From contig CANJMI010000005.1 of assembly GCA_947475525.1 (NCBI GenBank), forward strand, positions 237,673-301,672: a DNA stretch of 64,000 nucleotides. The letters run 5' to 3'. Under the pieces are notes generated by a model. It searched no databases. It was given only the letters and a program-made list of their open reading frames with translations, and had not been told where the DNA came from. The stretch's first letter is position 1, and the number at the start of each line of letters is the position of its first letter. The stretch comes from Polyangiaceae bacterium (GTDB taxonomy: Bacteria; Myxococcota_A; Polyangia; Polyangiales; Polyangiaceae). Positions 30,385 through 39,810 of the stretch are shown in pieces. A program made the translations under genes and the position numbers.

Positions 30385-31329
30385 GTGTCGAGTCGAAGCA
30401 TGAGCATCTTCACGGGCAACGCAAACCCTGCGTTAGCCGACGAGATTTGCAATTTCCTCGATCGTCCCCTTGGCCGATCACGGGTGACGCAGTTCTCCGA
30501 CGGTGAGACGTTCTGCGTCATCGAAGAGAACGTTCGGGGCGTGGACACCTACGTGGTCCAGTCGACCTGCCCGCCCGTCAACGACCGCGTGATGGAGCTG
30601 CTCGTCATGGTTGACGCCCTCCGCCGCGCCTCGGCCGGCTCGATCACCGCCGTGATCCCGTATTACGGCTATGGCCGGCAAGACCGGAAGGTTGCACCGC
30701 GCACGCCCATTTCGGCGAAGCTCGTCGCCTCGCTGCTCGAGGCCGCCGGCGTCAACCGCGTCGTGGCCGTCGACCTTCACGCGGGTCAAATTCAGGGTTT
30801 TTTCAACATCCCGTTCGACCACCTTTTCGCGATGCCCACGATGCTCGACCGGCATCTGCGCGAGTATTACACCGGCGCGGTCGTGGTCTCACCCGACGCA
30901 GGTGGCGTCGAGCGAGCCCGCGCGTTCTCAAAGCGCCTCAATGGCACGCTCGCGATCATCGACAAGCGACGCGAGCGCGCGAACCAGAGCGAAGTCATGC
31001 ACATCATCGGCGACGTCGAGGGCAAGCGCTGCGTCGTCGTCGACGACATGCTCGATACCGCCGGCACGATGTGCAACGCGGCTCGCGCTCTCGCCGATGC
31101 GGGCGCCGCCAGCGTCTCAGCGAGCGTCACGCACGCCGTCTTGAGCGGCCCGGCCCTCCAGCGCATCGAAGAGTCTCCGCTCTACGAGGTCATCTGCTCC
31201 AACACGATTCCGCTGACGGATGCAGGCAAAGCCTGCAAAAAGATTAAAGTTGTCAGCATCGCCCCGCTTCTCGCGGAGGCCATTCGCCGCATTCATCATT
31301 CCGACTCAGTGAGCTCGCTCTTCATCTGA
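30385..31329 (+). CDS. prs: ribose-phosphate pyrophosphokinase (PRPP synthetase)
   Basis: A 314-residue enzyme that makes PRPP from ribose 5-phosphate and ATP, supplying the purine, histidine and tryptophan routes. It has the FSDGETFC flexible region, [21 protein letters not shown], the [11 protein letters not shown] motif and the PRPP-binding loop [14 protein letters not shown]. The GTG at 30385 is preceded by GGGGGAGGAG at 8-base spacing; an internal ATG at 30400 is less well placed. First gene of the cluster running to dnaB. Confidence 0.95.
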   Translation: MSSRSMSIFTGNANPALADEICNFLDRPLGRSRVTQFSDGETFCVIEENVRGVDTYVVQSTCPPVNDRVMELLVMVDALRRASAGSITAVIPYYGYGRQDRKVAPRTPISAKLVASLLEAAGVNRVVAVDLHAGQIQGFFNIPFDHLFAMPTMLDRHLREYYTGAVVVSPDAGGVERARAFSKRLNGTLAIIDKRRERANQSEVMHIIGDVEGKRCVVVDDMLDTAGTMCNAARALADAGAASVSASVTHAVLSGPALQRIEESPLYEVICSNTIPLTDAGKACKKIKVVSIAPLLAEAIRRIHHSDSVSSLFI

Positions 31330-31392
31330 TCATTTGATCATCTGATGTCCGAGCCTCGCTTGTATTAAGAGCCACGTACGAAAGTCGACACC

Positions 31393-32073
31393 ATGGAACA
31401 CGTCACCCTCAAAGCCACCGCCCGTACCGAGCTCGGCAAGAGCCCGAACCGCCGCCTGCGCACCAACGGCCAAATCCCCACGGTCGCCTACGGCAAAGGC
31501 ACGGCCTCGGCCCTCAGCCTCGCCGTCGACCACGACGCCCTTCGCGGCGTCCTTGGCTCGCCGAAGGGTCGCAACTCGGTCATCTACCTCGATGTCCAAG
31601 ACGACAAGAACTACGCGGTCATGGTGCGTGACTTTACGATTCACCCGATCACGCGCCGCCTGCTGCACGCCGATTTCATCACGGTCGACGAGAACGCGCC
31701 CCTCGAGGTTGAGGTGCCCTTCATCACCATCGGCAAGAGCAAAGGCGAAACCGATGGCGGCACCGTGCTCGTGAGCACACGCCGCCTCAAGGTGCGCTGC
31801 CTCCCGGCCGCGATTCCGGTCAAAATCACCGCGGACGTGACGTCGCTCGGCATGGAAGAGGGCATCCAGGTGAAAGAGCTCACGGTCCCCGAGGGCGTCG
31901 AGATCCTCCTTCCGGCTGACCGCCGCATCGTCATCGTGAAGGCCCCCAAGGCCTACGAAGATAAGGCCGGCGAGGGCGGTGCAGCCGCCGATCCGGCGAA
32001 GAAGGGCGACCCGAAGAAGGCCGACGCCGCGAAGAAGCCCGACGCGGCGAAGAAGCCTGACGCGAAGAAGTGA
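31393..32073 (+). CDS. rplY: 50S ribosomal protein L25 (CTC/TL5 type)
   Basis: A 226-residue two-domain L25 that binds 5S rRNA. The N-terminal part is TARTELGKSPNRRLRTNGQIP followed by VDHDALRGVL; the TL5/CTC C-terminal domain contains PFITIGKSKGETDGG and VKELTVPEGVEILLP. The last ~30 residues are a Lys/Ala/Asp/Pro tail with near-repeats of AAKKPD, probably disordered. The conserved position between prs and pth supports the call. Confidence 0.94.
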   Translation: MEHVTLKATARTELGKSPNRRLRTNGQIPTVAYGKGTASALSLAVDHDALRGVLGSPKGRNSVIYLDVQDDKNYAVMVRDFTIHPITRRLLHADFITVDENAPLEVEVPFITIGKSKGETDGGTVLVSTRRLKVRCLPAAIPVKITADVTSLGMEEGIQVKELTVPEGVEILLPADRRIVIVKAPKAYEDKAGEGGAAADPAKKGDPKKADAAKKPDAAKKPDAKK

Positions 32074-32169
32074 GACGCGGACAGGAGCGCTCGGTCCTTG
32101 GGAGCCATTGGACCCCAAACCCGCAGCGCTCCGCCCTCCCGCCTCTTCCTCTCGAGTTCGTCATTCGCC

Positions 32170-32796
32170 ATGATGCTGATCGTTGGCCTCGGTAACCCCG
32201 ACCGCCAGTACGTCGACAACCGGCACAACGTCGGTTTCATGGTCGTCGACGAGCTCGCGTCGGCCTGCCGCGCGGAACCCTTCAAGCGTAAGTTCAATGG
32301 CGACATCGCGCGAGTGAACCTCGGCACGGCCGAGGCGATGCTCTTGAAGCCGATGACGTTCATGAATGCATCCGGAGATTCGGTGCAGCCGTGCGCCGCG
32401 TTCTTCAAGGTGGCGCACGCCGACATCCTCGTCGTGCATGACGAGATCGATCTGCCGTTCGGCGACATTCGGCTGAAGTTCGGCGGCGGCCATGCGGGCA
32501 ACAACGGCATCCGCTCGGTGATCGCGCGACTCGGCACCCCGGACTTCGCGCGGGTTCGGGTCGGGGTGGGTCGGCCGGACGCGAAGTTCAAAGGCGACGT
32601 CGCCGACTGGGTGCTCCAAGACTTCGCGGGCGTAGAACGCAGCGAACTCCAAGATTACTTGAAGAATGCCGCAGAAACTGTGCTAGACATCGCGGCCCGC
32701 GGTTTTCAGACCGCGATGAACGCACGCAACACACGATCGAAGAAAAAGCACGACGAAGCGACTACGGATTCTCCGAAGTCTGCCAAGAGTAGCTGA
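32170..32796 (+). CDS. pth: peptidyl-tRNA hydrolase
   Basis: A 208-residue enzyme that rescues tRNA from dropped-off peptidyl-tRNA. It shows the MLIVGLGNPDRQYVDNRHNVGF start with the catalytic His, LLKPMTFMNASGDSV, VVHDEIDLPFGDIRLK with its catalytic Asp, and GGGHAGNNGIRS. The C-terminus is a basic, Lys/Ser-rich tail. ATG 32173 is an equally possible start one codon on. Confidence 0.95.
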   Translation: MMLIVGLGNPDRQYVDNRHNVGFMVVDELASACRAEPFKRKFNGDIARVNLGTAEAMLLKPMTFMNASGDSVQPCAAFFKVAHADILVVHDEIDLPFGDIRLKFGGGHAGNNGIRSVIARLGTPDFARVRVGVGRPDAKFKGDVADWVLQDFAGVERSELQDYLKNAAETVLDIAARGFQTAMNARNTRSKKKHDEATTDSPKSAKSS

Positions 32797-32880
32797 TTCT
32801 TCCTCTCGCTCCGTCCACTGCGGCGGGGTCTTTTGGTCGAGCGGAGCCCTGTCTCTTCTCGACTGAGTCCAGGAGGAAAC

Positions 32881-33411
32881 ATGAGCCGATTAGCAACGGC
32901 GCCGGGCCACGCCCGAGAGTACGAGACGATTTACATTCTCCGGCCGAACACCGAACGCGAAAAAGCGGACGATGTTTCCGGAAAATTGAACGAAGCGATC
33001 AAGTCGACGGGAGCGTTGCTCACCGGCGTCGAGCTGTGGGGCCAACGCCGCCTCGCATATCCGATCGCGAAACATCACCGTGGTATTTACGTTTACGTAA
33101 AATACCTCGGCAAGGGTGCAACGGTATCCGAGATCGAGCGCCAGCTGCGCCTCTCGGACAGCGTCATCCGTTACCAGTCGGTTCAGATCCGCCAAAACGT
33201 TCCCATCGAGGGCACCGAAATCGCGGAGATGTCGTCGATGGCCTTCGAAGTTCCTTTCGAAGCGGACGAGCCGGAGCAGACGGTGGAGCGCGAGCTCGGC
33301 CTCGATGCCAACTCGCTCGAGCGGCGCCGCCGTGACGAGCGCGAAGACATGGACGACCTCGATGACGAGGACGGCATGGGACGCGGCGACGGCAACAGCG
33401 AGGAGAACTGA
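32881..33411 (+). CDS. rpsF: 30S ribosomal protein S6
   Basis: A 176-residue S6, longer than the usual ~100-130. The family core is [19 protein letters not shown], then [23 protein letters not shown] and [18 protein letters not shown]. After about residue 110 a charged, mostly acidic tail follows, rich in Glu/Asp/Arg. A strong AGGAGGAAAC ribosome-binding site lies directly before ATG 32881. It pairs with S18 in the ribosome, and rpsR is two bases downstream. Confidence 0.95.
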   Translation: MSRLATAPGHAREYETIYILRPNTEREKADDVSGKLNEAIKSTGALLTGVELWGQRRLAYPIAKHHRGIYVYVKYLGKGATVSEIERQLRLSDSVIRYQSVQIRQNVPIEGTEIAEMSSMAFEVPFEADEPEQTVERELGLDANSLERRRRDEREDMDDLDDEDGMGRGDGNSEEN

Positions 33412-33413
33412 CC

Positions 33414-33689
33414 ATGGACATGAATGATGATTTCGACGATCGCCGCGGCGGACGTGGCGATGATCGTGGTGACGGAGCCTTTCGCCGCCGCGGGCGGCGT
33501 CGCGTGTCGGACCAGACCTTGGTCATCGACTACAAGGATCCGCAGACCCTCAAATACTTCATCACCGAGCGCGGCAAGATCGTGCCGCGTCGCATCACCG
33601 GGCTAAACGCCGCACGGCAACGCGAGGTGGCAATCGCCATCAAGCGCGCGCGCATCATTGCGCTTCTGCCGTTCACGCTGGCCGAGTGA
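33414..33689 (+). CDS. rpsR: 30S ribosomal protein S18
   Basis: A 91-residue S18 that binds next to S6 on the 30S platform. The conserved core is [23 protein letters not shown] and [26 protein letters not shown]. The N-terminal 25 residues are an Asp/Arg/Gly-rich extension. No Cys is present, so this is a zinc-free form. Start ATG follows the rpsF stop after 2 bases with AGGAG upstream. Confidence 0.95.
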   Translation: MDMNDDFDDRRGGRGDDRGDGAFRRRGRRRVSDQTLVIDYKDPQTLKYFITERGKIVPRRITGLNAARQREVAIAIKRARIIALLPFTLAE

Positions 33690-33711
33690 CGAAGGCATAA
33701 GGAGAACAACC

Positions 33712-34167
33712 ATGCCACGCAATCTGCAAGTGATCCTCACCGACGACATCCCCAACGTGGGACATAGCGGTGATCTCGTAAAGGTTAAGCCAGGCTTCGC
33801 GCGCAATTTCCTTTTGCCGCGCCGCCTTGCTGCGCTCGCCACGGCCGACAACGTCGCCCGCATCGAGCACGAAAAACGGGTCGCCCTCGCGAAGGCAGCC
33901 AAGCTGCGCGCGGCGGCCCAAGAACTGGCTGGGAAGCTCAGTTTGATAAAGCTCACGCTGAAGGCCCAGGTCGGAGAGGGAAACAAGCTTTACGGCTCGA
34001 TCACCTCGCGCGACGTGGAAGCCGCGCTCGCGGACCAGGGCTTCGAAATCGACCGTCGCAAAATCGCGATGGAGCCGATTAAGGAACTCGGTAGCTTCAA
34101 GCTCACGCTGAAGATCGCCAACGGCGTCGATGCCGTCGTCGACGTCGACGTCGTTCCGAACGCGTGA
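33712..34167 (+). CDS. rplI: 50S ribosomal protein L9
   Basis: A 151-residue L9 with both domains: the N-terminal NLQVILTDDIPNVGHSGDLVKVKPGFARNF-LLPRRLA 23S-binding part, a long charged connecting helix (EHEKRVALAKAAKLRAAAQEL), and the C-terminal VGEGNKLYGSITSRDVEAAL region. AAGGAGAAC precedes the ATG. Last ribosomal gene of the cluster before dnaB. Confidence 0.96.
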   Translation: MPRNLQVILTDDIPNVGHSGDLVKVKPGFARNFLLPRRLAALATADNVARIEHEKRVALAKAAKLRAAAQELAGKLSLIKLTLKAQVGEGNKLYGSITSRDVEAALADQGFEIDRRKIAMEPIKELGSFKLTLKIANGVDAVVDVDVVPNA

Positions 34168-34213
34168 CCAACAAAGCCGGGGCGTGAAGGCGCGCCACCT
34201 GGTAGAACCGATG

Positions 34214-34252
34214 ACGCCTCGTGGGCATGCCCCGCGAGGCGTTGTCAATTTT
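34214..34252 (+). terminator. probable terminator/attenuator between rplI and dnaB
   Basis: An 8-bp stem ACGCCTCG / CGAGGCGT (34214-34221 and 34235-34242) encloses a short GGG..CCC inner pairing and is followed by TGTCAATTTT. The weak U-tract and the position 30 bases before the dnaB start suggest partial read-through rather than full termination. Confidence 0.5.
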
Positions 34253-34283
34253 CGGTCTGTCGGTTTTTGCGTAGGAGCACGCC

Positions 34284-35795
34284 ATGTCGAGCAACATGCG
34301 AGGGGGCGGACAACGCCGCGGTTCCGGCTTCGACACCCCGCAGGAACCGCCCGTAGTCGCGGGGCGGACGCCGCCGCATGACCTCGACGCCGAGGCGACG
34401 GTGCTTTCGGCGTGTCTCTTGAACCGGGATGCGCTCGACTCCGTCCTCGAGCTCATTCAGCCCGAGCATTTCTACAGCGAAGCGAACGGAACGATCTTCC
34501 GCGGTGCGGTTGAGCTGACCCAAGCCGCGCGCCCCGTCGACGTCGTGTCGGTCGCGACCTGGCTCCGGGATCGCGAGCTGATTCAAAAAGTAGGTGGGGC
34601 CAGTTACCTCGCGCAGCTCACCGACGCGACACCCGCTGTGTACAACGTGGCCCACCACGCGCGCACGGTGAAGGAGAAGTGGCGACTTCGCCGCGTGATC
34701 GCGCTTTGCCAGCAAACCGCCGCACAAGGCTACGGCGACGTCGGCGAGCCGCAACAGTTCATCGATGCGGCAGAGCAGGCCATCTACGATCTGGCACGCA
34801 CCCCCGAGACCTCCACGGTCCACCCCTTGCGGGAAGTGCTGACTTCCACCTTCAAGAAGCTCTCCGAAGCGAAGGCGCGTGGCGATGGCGTCACAGGAAC
34901 CGCCACCGATTTTACCGACCTCGACAAGCTGATGTCGGGCCTTCACCCCGGTGAGCTGATCATCGTCGCGGCGCGTCCCGGCATGGGAAAGACCTCGTTC
35001 GTCATGAACATCGCGGTCAACGTCGCGCGCTCGATGCGGCTGAAGATGCCGGGACCCGGCGAGAACGGCTACGGCGACGAGTTCGTGGATCAGCCCGGAC
35101 ACGGGGTCGTCGTGTTTTCACTCGAGATGCCCTCGGAGCAGGTTGCCACCCGCATGCTCTGCTCGGAGGCGCGCGTCGACCTCGGCAAGCTCCGCGGCGG
35201 CTTCACGCGTGCCGAAGACTGGCGTGAACTTACCGGCGCGGCAGCCAAACTTTCAGGAATGCCCATCTGGATCGACGACTCATCCGGTTTGAGCATCCTC
35301 GAATTGCGCGCGAAAGTGCGGCGCATCAAGGCTGAGCGAGAAAAGCGGCAGGCAGAAAACAAGAACGCCTCGGGTCTCGGGCTCGTCATCGTCGATTACC
35401 TCCAGCTGATGCGCGGCCGCCCGAACGTGCAGAGCCGAGAACAGGAGATAAGCGAGATCTCGCGGGGCTTGAAAGAGCTCGCGAAGGAGCTCGAAGTCCC
35501 AGTGATCGCCCTCTCGCAGTTGAACCGCGGCGTGGAGAGCCGCACCGATAAACGACCCATGCTCTCCGACCTGCGCGAGTCCGGCGCGATCGAGCAAGAC
35601 GCCGACGCGATCCTCTTCATCTATCGCGAGGATTACTACCAACGCGAGAAGACGAGCGACGCGAGCATCTCCGAGCTCATCCTCGCCAAACAGCGCAACG
35701 GACCGACCGGCACGGTGAGGGTGCGGTTCACGGGTAGCTACACGCGGTTCGACAACCTCGCGCCTGGGGAATACGACGACCCAGGGTACGGCTGA
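34284..35795 (+). CDS. dnaB: replicative DNA helicase DnaB
   Basis: A 503-residue hexameric 5'-3' helicase of the replisome. The N-terminal domain begins at HDLDAEATVLSACLLNRDAL, and the RecA-like domain has Walker A ARPGMGKTSFV (231-237), FSLEMPSEQV, the Walker B segment LGLVIVDYLQLM, SQLNRGVESR and DLRESGAIEQDADAI. Between Walker A and FSLEM there is an extra stretch of about 24 residues (250-273, Gly/Pro/Met-rich) that is absent from E. coli DnaB. No intein is visible. TAGGAG precedes the ATG. Confidence 0.96.
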   Translation: MSSNMRGGGQRRGSGFDTPQEPPVVAGRTPPHDLDAEATVLSACLLNRDALDSVLELIQPEHFYSEANGTIFRGAVELTQAARPVDVVSVATWLRDRELIQKVGGASYLAQLTDATPAVYNVAHHARTVKEKWRLRRVIALCQQTAAQGYGDVGEPQQFIDAAEQAIYDLARTPETSTVHPLREVLTSTFKKLSEAKARGDGVTGTATDFTDLDKLMSGLHPGELIIVAARPGMGKTSFVMNIAVNVARSMRLKMPGPGENGYGDEFVDQPGHGVVVFSLEMPSEQVATRMLCSEARVDLGKLRGGFTRAEDWRELTGAAAKLSGMPIWIDDSSGLSILELRAKVRRIKAEREKRQAENKNASGLGLVIVDYLQLMRGRPNVQSREQEISEISRGLKELAKELEVPVIALSQLNRGVESRTDKRPMLSDLRESGAIEQDADAILFIYREDYYQREKTSDASISELILAKQRNGPTGTVRVRFTGSYTRFDNLAPGEYDDPGYG

Positions 35796-35804
35796 TTGGT
35801 CGCG

Positions 35805-37052
35805 ATGCGCGGCACACACTCCTCGCTCGCGCGGCGTCGCGGCGTTGGGCTATTGGCCACCGTCGTAAGCCTCCTCGCGAGCACCGCCATCGCCGCTTGG
35901 CCTGATGCGCCACCGCGAAGAAGGTCCTGGGACCCACCCGAGAAGCGCCCACTACCGCTGCGCCTCGATGAGGCCCCGGAACTCGGGCTGCTGCGCCCCT
36001 TCCGCGATCCAAAGGGGCCACCCGCGACGTCCTACGCCGCGTGGCGCACGGGCCCCTGGGGCCACTGGCGCGAACGCCTTTGGTACCCGCTCGCGTCCGA
36101 AGACACCGCACCACTTGGCCGCGATCTCGCCATGGATGGCTGGCTCGCGCGACAGACCGCGCCGTCGAGCGACTACCAGTTCCGCGGCGACGGCGAGCGT
36201 GCCCACTGGTTCGTACGGGGCACGGAGCCCACCCTGCCGCGGCTCGCAGCGGAGCCTCTCGCAATCGCAGCGCACTGGGTCCCGCCATGGCTGCAACGTC
36301 TCGATCCCAACTGGGCCGGAGAGTTGCTCGGTATGGCGGGTTGCGGGCGTGGTGGCAATTGTTCGACGAGCACGCCATTTCCAGGGGAAGCGTTCGTCGA
36401 ACTTTGGACCGCGCTCGCTCCTCTCGCCGCGCCGACCCCCGAATGGCAATGCCGCGAACGCCCGAGGACCATCCGGCGCTTCGGCGGCGAGCACGCATCC
36501 TTGGTGATCGTCCGCTGCGACGGCTCTCTCGCCGATGGTGCCCTCGCGCGCCTCAGCGTGCTCGCGCGACCGCCGAACATTGCGGCCGTCGCGTCGCTAC
36601 CCGACGAGCCCGATCCAACGGCAGAGCGGGGTGAGTGGGTCCCCGGCGTTCGCTTGCTCGAGCCGCGCTTGGCCTGGGTACTCGCGCGGATCGCCGACCA
36701 TTTCCAGGGGCACGCCATCTACCTCTACAGCGGATACCGCCCCTCACTTGTCGCCGAAGGCACGGGCACCGACGCCGCCGCAGGGCACGGAAGTCTTCAT
36801 GGAACCGGACGAGCTCTCGACATCTCGGTCGAAGGGATTTCCAACGAAGAGCTGCTCGCGTGGTGTTTTGAGCTACCGGACACCGGCTGTGGGTACTACC
36901 CGCGGAGTCGCTTCGTCCATGTCGACGTTCGTCCGCGCAGCACGGGCAGCTCGGTTTGGATCGACGCGTCCTCTCCCGGCGAGCGCTCGATCTTTTTCCC
37001 TGACTGGCCGGGCGTGGTTTCCAAAGGCCGCGTGATCTGGAAGAAGCCGTAA
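35805..37052 (+). CDS. secreted DUF882/YcbK-like peptidase (M15 type)
   Basis: About 415 residues with a Sec signal (RRRGVGLLATVVSLLASTAIA, cleavage after AIA). The N-terminal two thirds are not recognised; the C-terminal ~110 residues match the DUF882/YcbK M15-like metallopeptidase: IYLYSGYRPS, GHGSLHGTGRALDISVEGIS with the zinc-binding His/Asp, EELLAWCFEL, CGYYPRSRFVHVDVRPR. Such proteins act on peptidoglycan peptides or cross-links. ATG 35805 lies 9 bases after the dnaB stop, so read-through transcription is likely; a TTG at 35796 is also in frame. Confidence 0.8.
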   Translation: MRGTHSSLARRRGVGLLATVVSLLASTAIAAWPDAPPRRRSWDPPEKRPLPLRLDEAPELGLLRPFRDPKGPPATSYAAWRTGPWGHWRERLWYPLASEDTAPLGRDLAMDGWLARQTAPSSDYQFRGDGERAHWFVRGTEPTLPRLAAEPLAIAAHWVPPWLQRLDPNWAGELLGMAGCGRGGNCSTSTPFPGEAFVELWTALAPLAAPTPEWQCRERPRTIRRFGGEHASLVIVRCDGSLADGALARLSVLARPPNIAAVASLPDEPDPTAERGEWVPGVRLLEPRLAWVLARIADHFQGHAIYLYSGYRPSLVAEGTGTDAAAGHGSLHGTGRALDISVEGISNEELLAWCFELPDTGCGYYPRSRFVHVDVRPRSTGSSVWIDASSPGERSIFFPDWPGVVSKGRVIWKKP

Positions 37053-37072
37053 GCCTCAGGAAGAACGGGCGC

Positions 37073-38548
37073 CTAACGAACGCCGGACCCGAGGCCCGGC
37101 ATGAATGGCAAGACGCTCTTCAAGTCGGCGTCGTTGAAGCGGAGCGTCATACCGAAAAAGTAATCTCGGCGCTCGTTGCTCAAGACGTTATCGACACCAC
37201 CGAGCAACCACAGCGATCGGACGAATTCATACGAGAGCGCGAGCCGCCAACGTGGCGTGACCTGCTCGCCAAAGCCGAAGAGATCTTGGCTGAGTTCGAG
37301 ACGATCATCGAGCAAGTGAAGGTCGACGCCGATGCCGCCCGTCGACTCACGCACGCCGAAGCGACCGGTCACCGGACCTAAGCGCTTCGCGAACTGAAAC
37401 GTAAATCGAAACGCGTTCGTCGTCGTGGTGCGGATCTCCCGATAATGCGGTGGATCATTGGGATTCGTCGTATCGACATCGATCTGCTCGATGCCAACCT
37501 TGCCACGCGGATCGTTGACGAGCTCGACTAAGTAATACTTGTCTTCGCTCGGCTGGAGCCGCAGCGAGACGTAGGACTTCACCGTGTTCGCGAGAAAATT
37601 ATAGTCACCGCGCAGCCCAACGATGGTCTGCGTGCGCTTCACGCCTTGCACGAAGTCGCCGACCCCCTCAACGACCTGCTCGACCTCGTTTATCAAGGTC
37701 TCGTCTTTCGTCAGCCGTCCGACGGTACCTTTTCCCTCGTCGATACGTGCCGCGACGCTGTCCGCGTGACCGAGCAGCGACTCGAGACTGGAGCTCGCCC
37801 GATCGACGCGATCGATCGTCTGACGCAGCTTGCCGGTCGGCTGGGCCCCGTCCCCCTTCGTCGTCAGGTCGCGGATCTCGGCAGTGACCTGTTTGACGTT
37901 CGCGAGGATCTCCTTGAGCTCCGGGGCCGTCGCCGCCGTGATGGCGCGCGCGCTATCGAGCGTCTCGCGGACCGTCTGGCGGTTTTCTTTGACGGTTCCG
38001 TTCAGCGACTCGGTGAGGTCGGCGAGGTTTGCGAGGATCGACTCGAGTTTCTTCTGACCTTGGTCCGAACCGACGGTCGCACGGAGCGCCCGCGTGACGT
38101 CCTTTACATCGAGGAGGATGTCGCGCATCTGAGTCTGAAGGGTGTCAAAATTCACATCCTCCATCAGGTGGGTTATCTGCCCGCCCTCGGCGATGCGGGG
38201 CGTCCCCTCGGTCCCTGGGGTGAGCACGATGAAGTACTCGCCGATGAAGCTCGTGGCGCGCTTGCCTACCGTCGCGCCTTGAAAAAGTGGAAACTCCGGC
38301 TTCATCCGAATGTCGACCCGCGCTTGGCCGTCGACCAAGCCGATCCTGTCGACGACGCCCACCTGAACGCCGGAGATCATCACGCGCGAGCGTGGCGAGA
38401 CGCCCGTCACATCGGGGAGGTTCGCCCACACGCTGTAGCCCTCCGACGTCCCCGTCGCGCGCGAGACGTAACGGTATCCAAAGACGAGCGCCAAGGTGAG
38501 CGCGATGGTCATCAGCCCGACCTTGGCGGCATTGCTCAGATCCGACAT
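37073..38548 (-). CDS. MCE/MlaD-family protein with beta-rich C-terminus
   Basis: A 491-residue protein with one N-terminal membrane helix (KVGLMTIALTLALVFGYRYV). The MCE domain comes next (YSVWANLPDVTGVSPRSRVMISGVQVGVVDRIGL and the TSFIGEYFIVLTPGT loop), then a long coiled-coil region (residues ~130-300) with TLDSARAITAAT- and ANVKQVTAEIRDL-type heptads. The last ~170 residues alternate aromatic/hydrophobic strands (VGLRGDYNFLANTVKSYVSL ... RRDYFFGMTLRFND), resembling an outer-membrane beta-sheet. MCE proteins carry phospholipid between inner and outer membranes; this one lacks MlaE/MlaF genes nearby. Confidence 0.85.
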   Translation of the reverse strand: MSDLSNAAKVGLMTIALTLALVFGYRYVSRATGTSEGYSVWANLPDVTGVSPRSRVMISGVQVGVVDRIGLVDGQARVDIRMKPEFPLFQGATVGKRATSFIGEYFIVLTPGTEGTPRIAEGGQITHLMEDVNFDTLQTQMRDILLDVKDVTRALRATVGSDQGQKKLESILANLADLTESLNGTVKENRQTVRETLDSARAITAATAPELKEILANVKQVTAEIRDLTTKGDGAQPTGKLRQTIDRVDRASSSLESLLGHADSVAARIDEGKGTVGRLTKDETLINEVEQVVEGVGDFVQGVKRTQTIVGLRGDYNFLANTVKSYVSLRLQPSEDKYYLVELVNDPRGKVGIEQIDVDTTNPNDPPHYREIRTTTTNAFRFTFQFAKRLGPVTGRFGVRESTGGIGVDLHLLDDRLELSQDLFGFGEQVTPRWRLALSYEFVRSLWLLGGVDNVLSNERRDYFFGMTLRFNDADLKSVLPFMPGLGSGVR

Positions 38549-38650
38549 GGCGCGCTAATCGCTGGACCCTAACACGTTTGACTTCGGTCGACCCCCGCGG
38601 ATCGCGCAGAAAACTGGGCACTACGGGGAAGGGACCCGTAGCGTCCGCCG

Positions 38651-39745
38651 GTGCGCGCGCTCGGCCTCGTTTTGATCCTCTGCGCGAGCCCGGCGCTCGC
38701 GGCCGAACCGAGTGTTTTGTGGTCCACGACGGTGGGGCAAGAGCCGGACGCCGCCGCGCCCGATATCGGACCGACGACGGAGCTCTACGAGTCGTGTGGG
38801 CCGCGCTCGATCGCGCTCGAAACCCTCGCGGCTCGACTTGGAGCCAGCACGACGCGCCCCTCACCTACGATGCTCGCGCGCAGGGTGGGTGCCGCGGGCA
38901 TTGCACAACCGTGGCCTCGAGCGTGGACGGTCACGGGCGATGAGAGCACCGCGAAGGCGCGTTTTCGGGCATGGCTCGGCACCGGCGCGAGACCCCGACG
39001 GTGCGGCATCGCCCACCGCGTCGATGCCCTCGGTCGTGTGACTTATGCCGCGATCACGGTGGATGCGCTCGCTGAACTTGCGCCTATCCAGAGGCGCACC
39101 CGCGTAGGCGCGTGGGTCTCCATCGATGCGCGGCTTCTCGTCGATGCGACGGCGGCGGCCGTGGTGCTGCTCGGGCCAGATGGCGAGCCGCGCCGCGTGA
39201 CGGCCGACCTCGCGAACGGCACCATCCGGTCTCGAGTCAACCTCGACCAACCAGGCCCGTGGACGGTGCAGCTCGTCGCCACCTTGCCGAGCGGACCCGA
39301 GCCCGTCCTCGAAGTCCGCCTCCACGCAGGCGTCGACCCGCCGACGGAGGTCGACGAACCAGCACCCCTCGCGCTGCCCGACGTGCAGGTGCTGATGCGA
39401 TTCTTGAACGCCGCGAGGCGAGACCGGGGACTGCCGCCCGTATTGCGCACGCCGTCCCTCGACGCTGCCGCTGCCGCGCACGCTGCCGCCATGGCGCATG
39501 CGGAGCGCTTGGCCCACGACTCGGGCGACGGAGACCCGGTGGAACGGGTGCAAGCGAGCGGAGCACGCGCCATCGTCGTCGGAGAAAACATTGCCCGCGC
39601 AGGTGACGCAACGGCCGCGCACCGCGCGCTGTGGGAGAGCCCTTCGCACCGGGGAAACATGCTGGCGCGACGATTTGCTCACGTTGGCATTGGCGTGGTC
39701 CGCGACGCGGGCGGCGTGTGGGTGACGGAGCTCTTCACCGACTGA
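38651..39745 (+). CDS. secreted CAP-domain (SCP/YkwD) protein
   Basis: A 364-residue protein with a signal peptide (RALGLVLILCASPALAAE). The N-terminal ~220 residues are of unknown fold (a cysteine pair near YESCGPRS and RRCGIAHR). The C-terminal 130 residues are a YkwD-type CAP domain: LMRFLNAARRDRGLPPVLR, AAAAHAAAMAHAERLAHDSG, VGENIARAG and WESPSHRGNMLARRFAHVGIGV. Bacterial CAP proteins are secreted; their activity is mostly unknown. The GTG at 38651 gives the signal directly. Confidence 0.82.
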   Translation: MRALGLVLILCASPALAAEPSVLWSTTVGQEPDAAAPDIGPTTELYESCGPRSIALETLAARLGASTTRPSPTMLARRVGAAGIAQPWPRAWTVTGDESTAKARFRAWLGTGARPRRCGIAHRVDALGRVTYAAITVDALAELAPIQRRTRVGAWVSIDARLLVDATAAAVVLLGPDGEPRRVTADLANGTIRSRVNLDQPGPWTVQLVATLPSGPEPVLEVRLHAGVDPPTEVDEPAPLALPDVQVLMRFLNAARRDRGLPPVLRTPSLDAAAAAHAAAMAHAERLAHDSGDGDPVERVQASGARAIVVGENIARAGDATAAHRALWESPSHRGNMLARRFAHVGIGVVRDAGGVWVTELFTD

Positions 39746-39810
39746 AGCGGACGAGCGCAATTTCGCGCTGCGCGGCGGTGCAAGCTGCGCCTAGACTCCC
39801 CCGCGATCCG

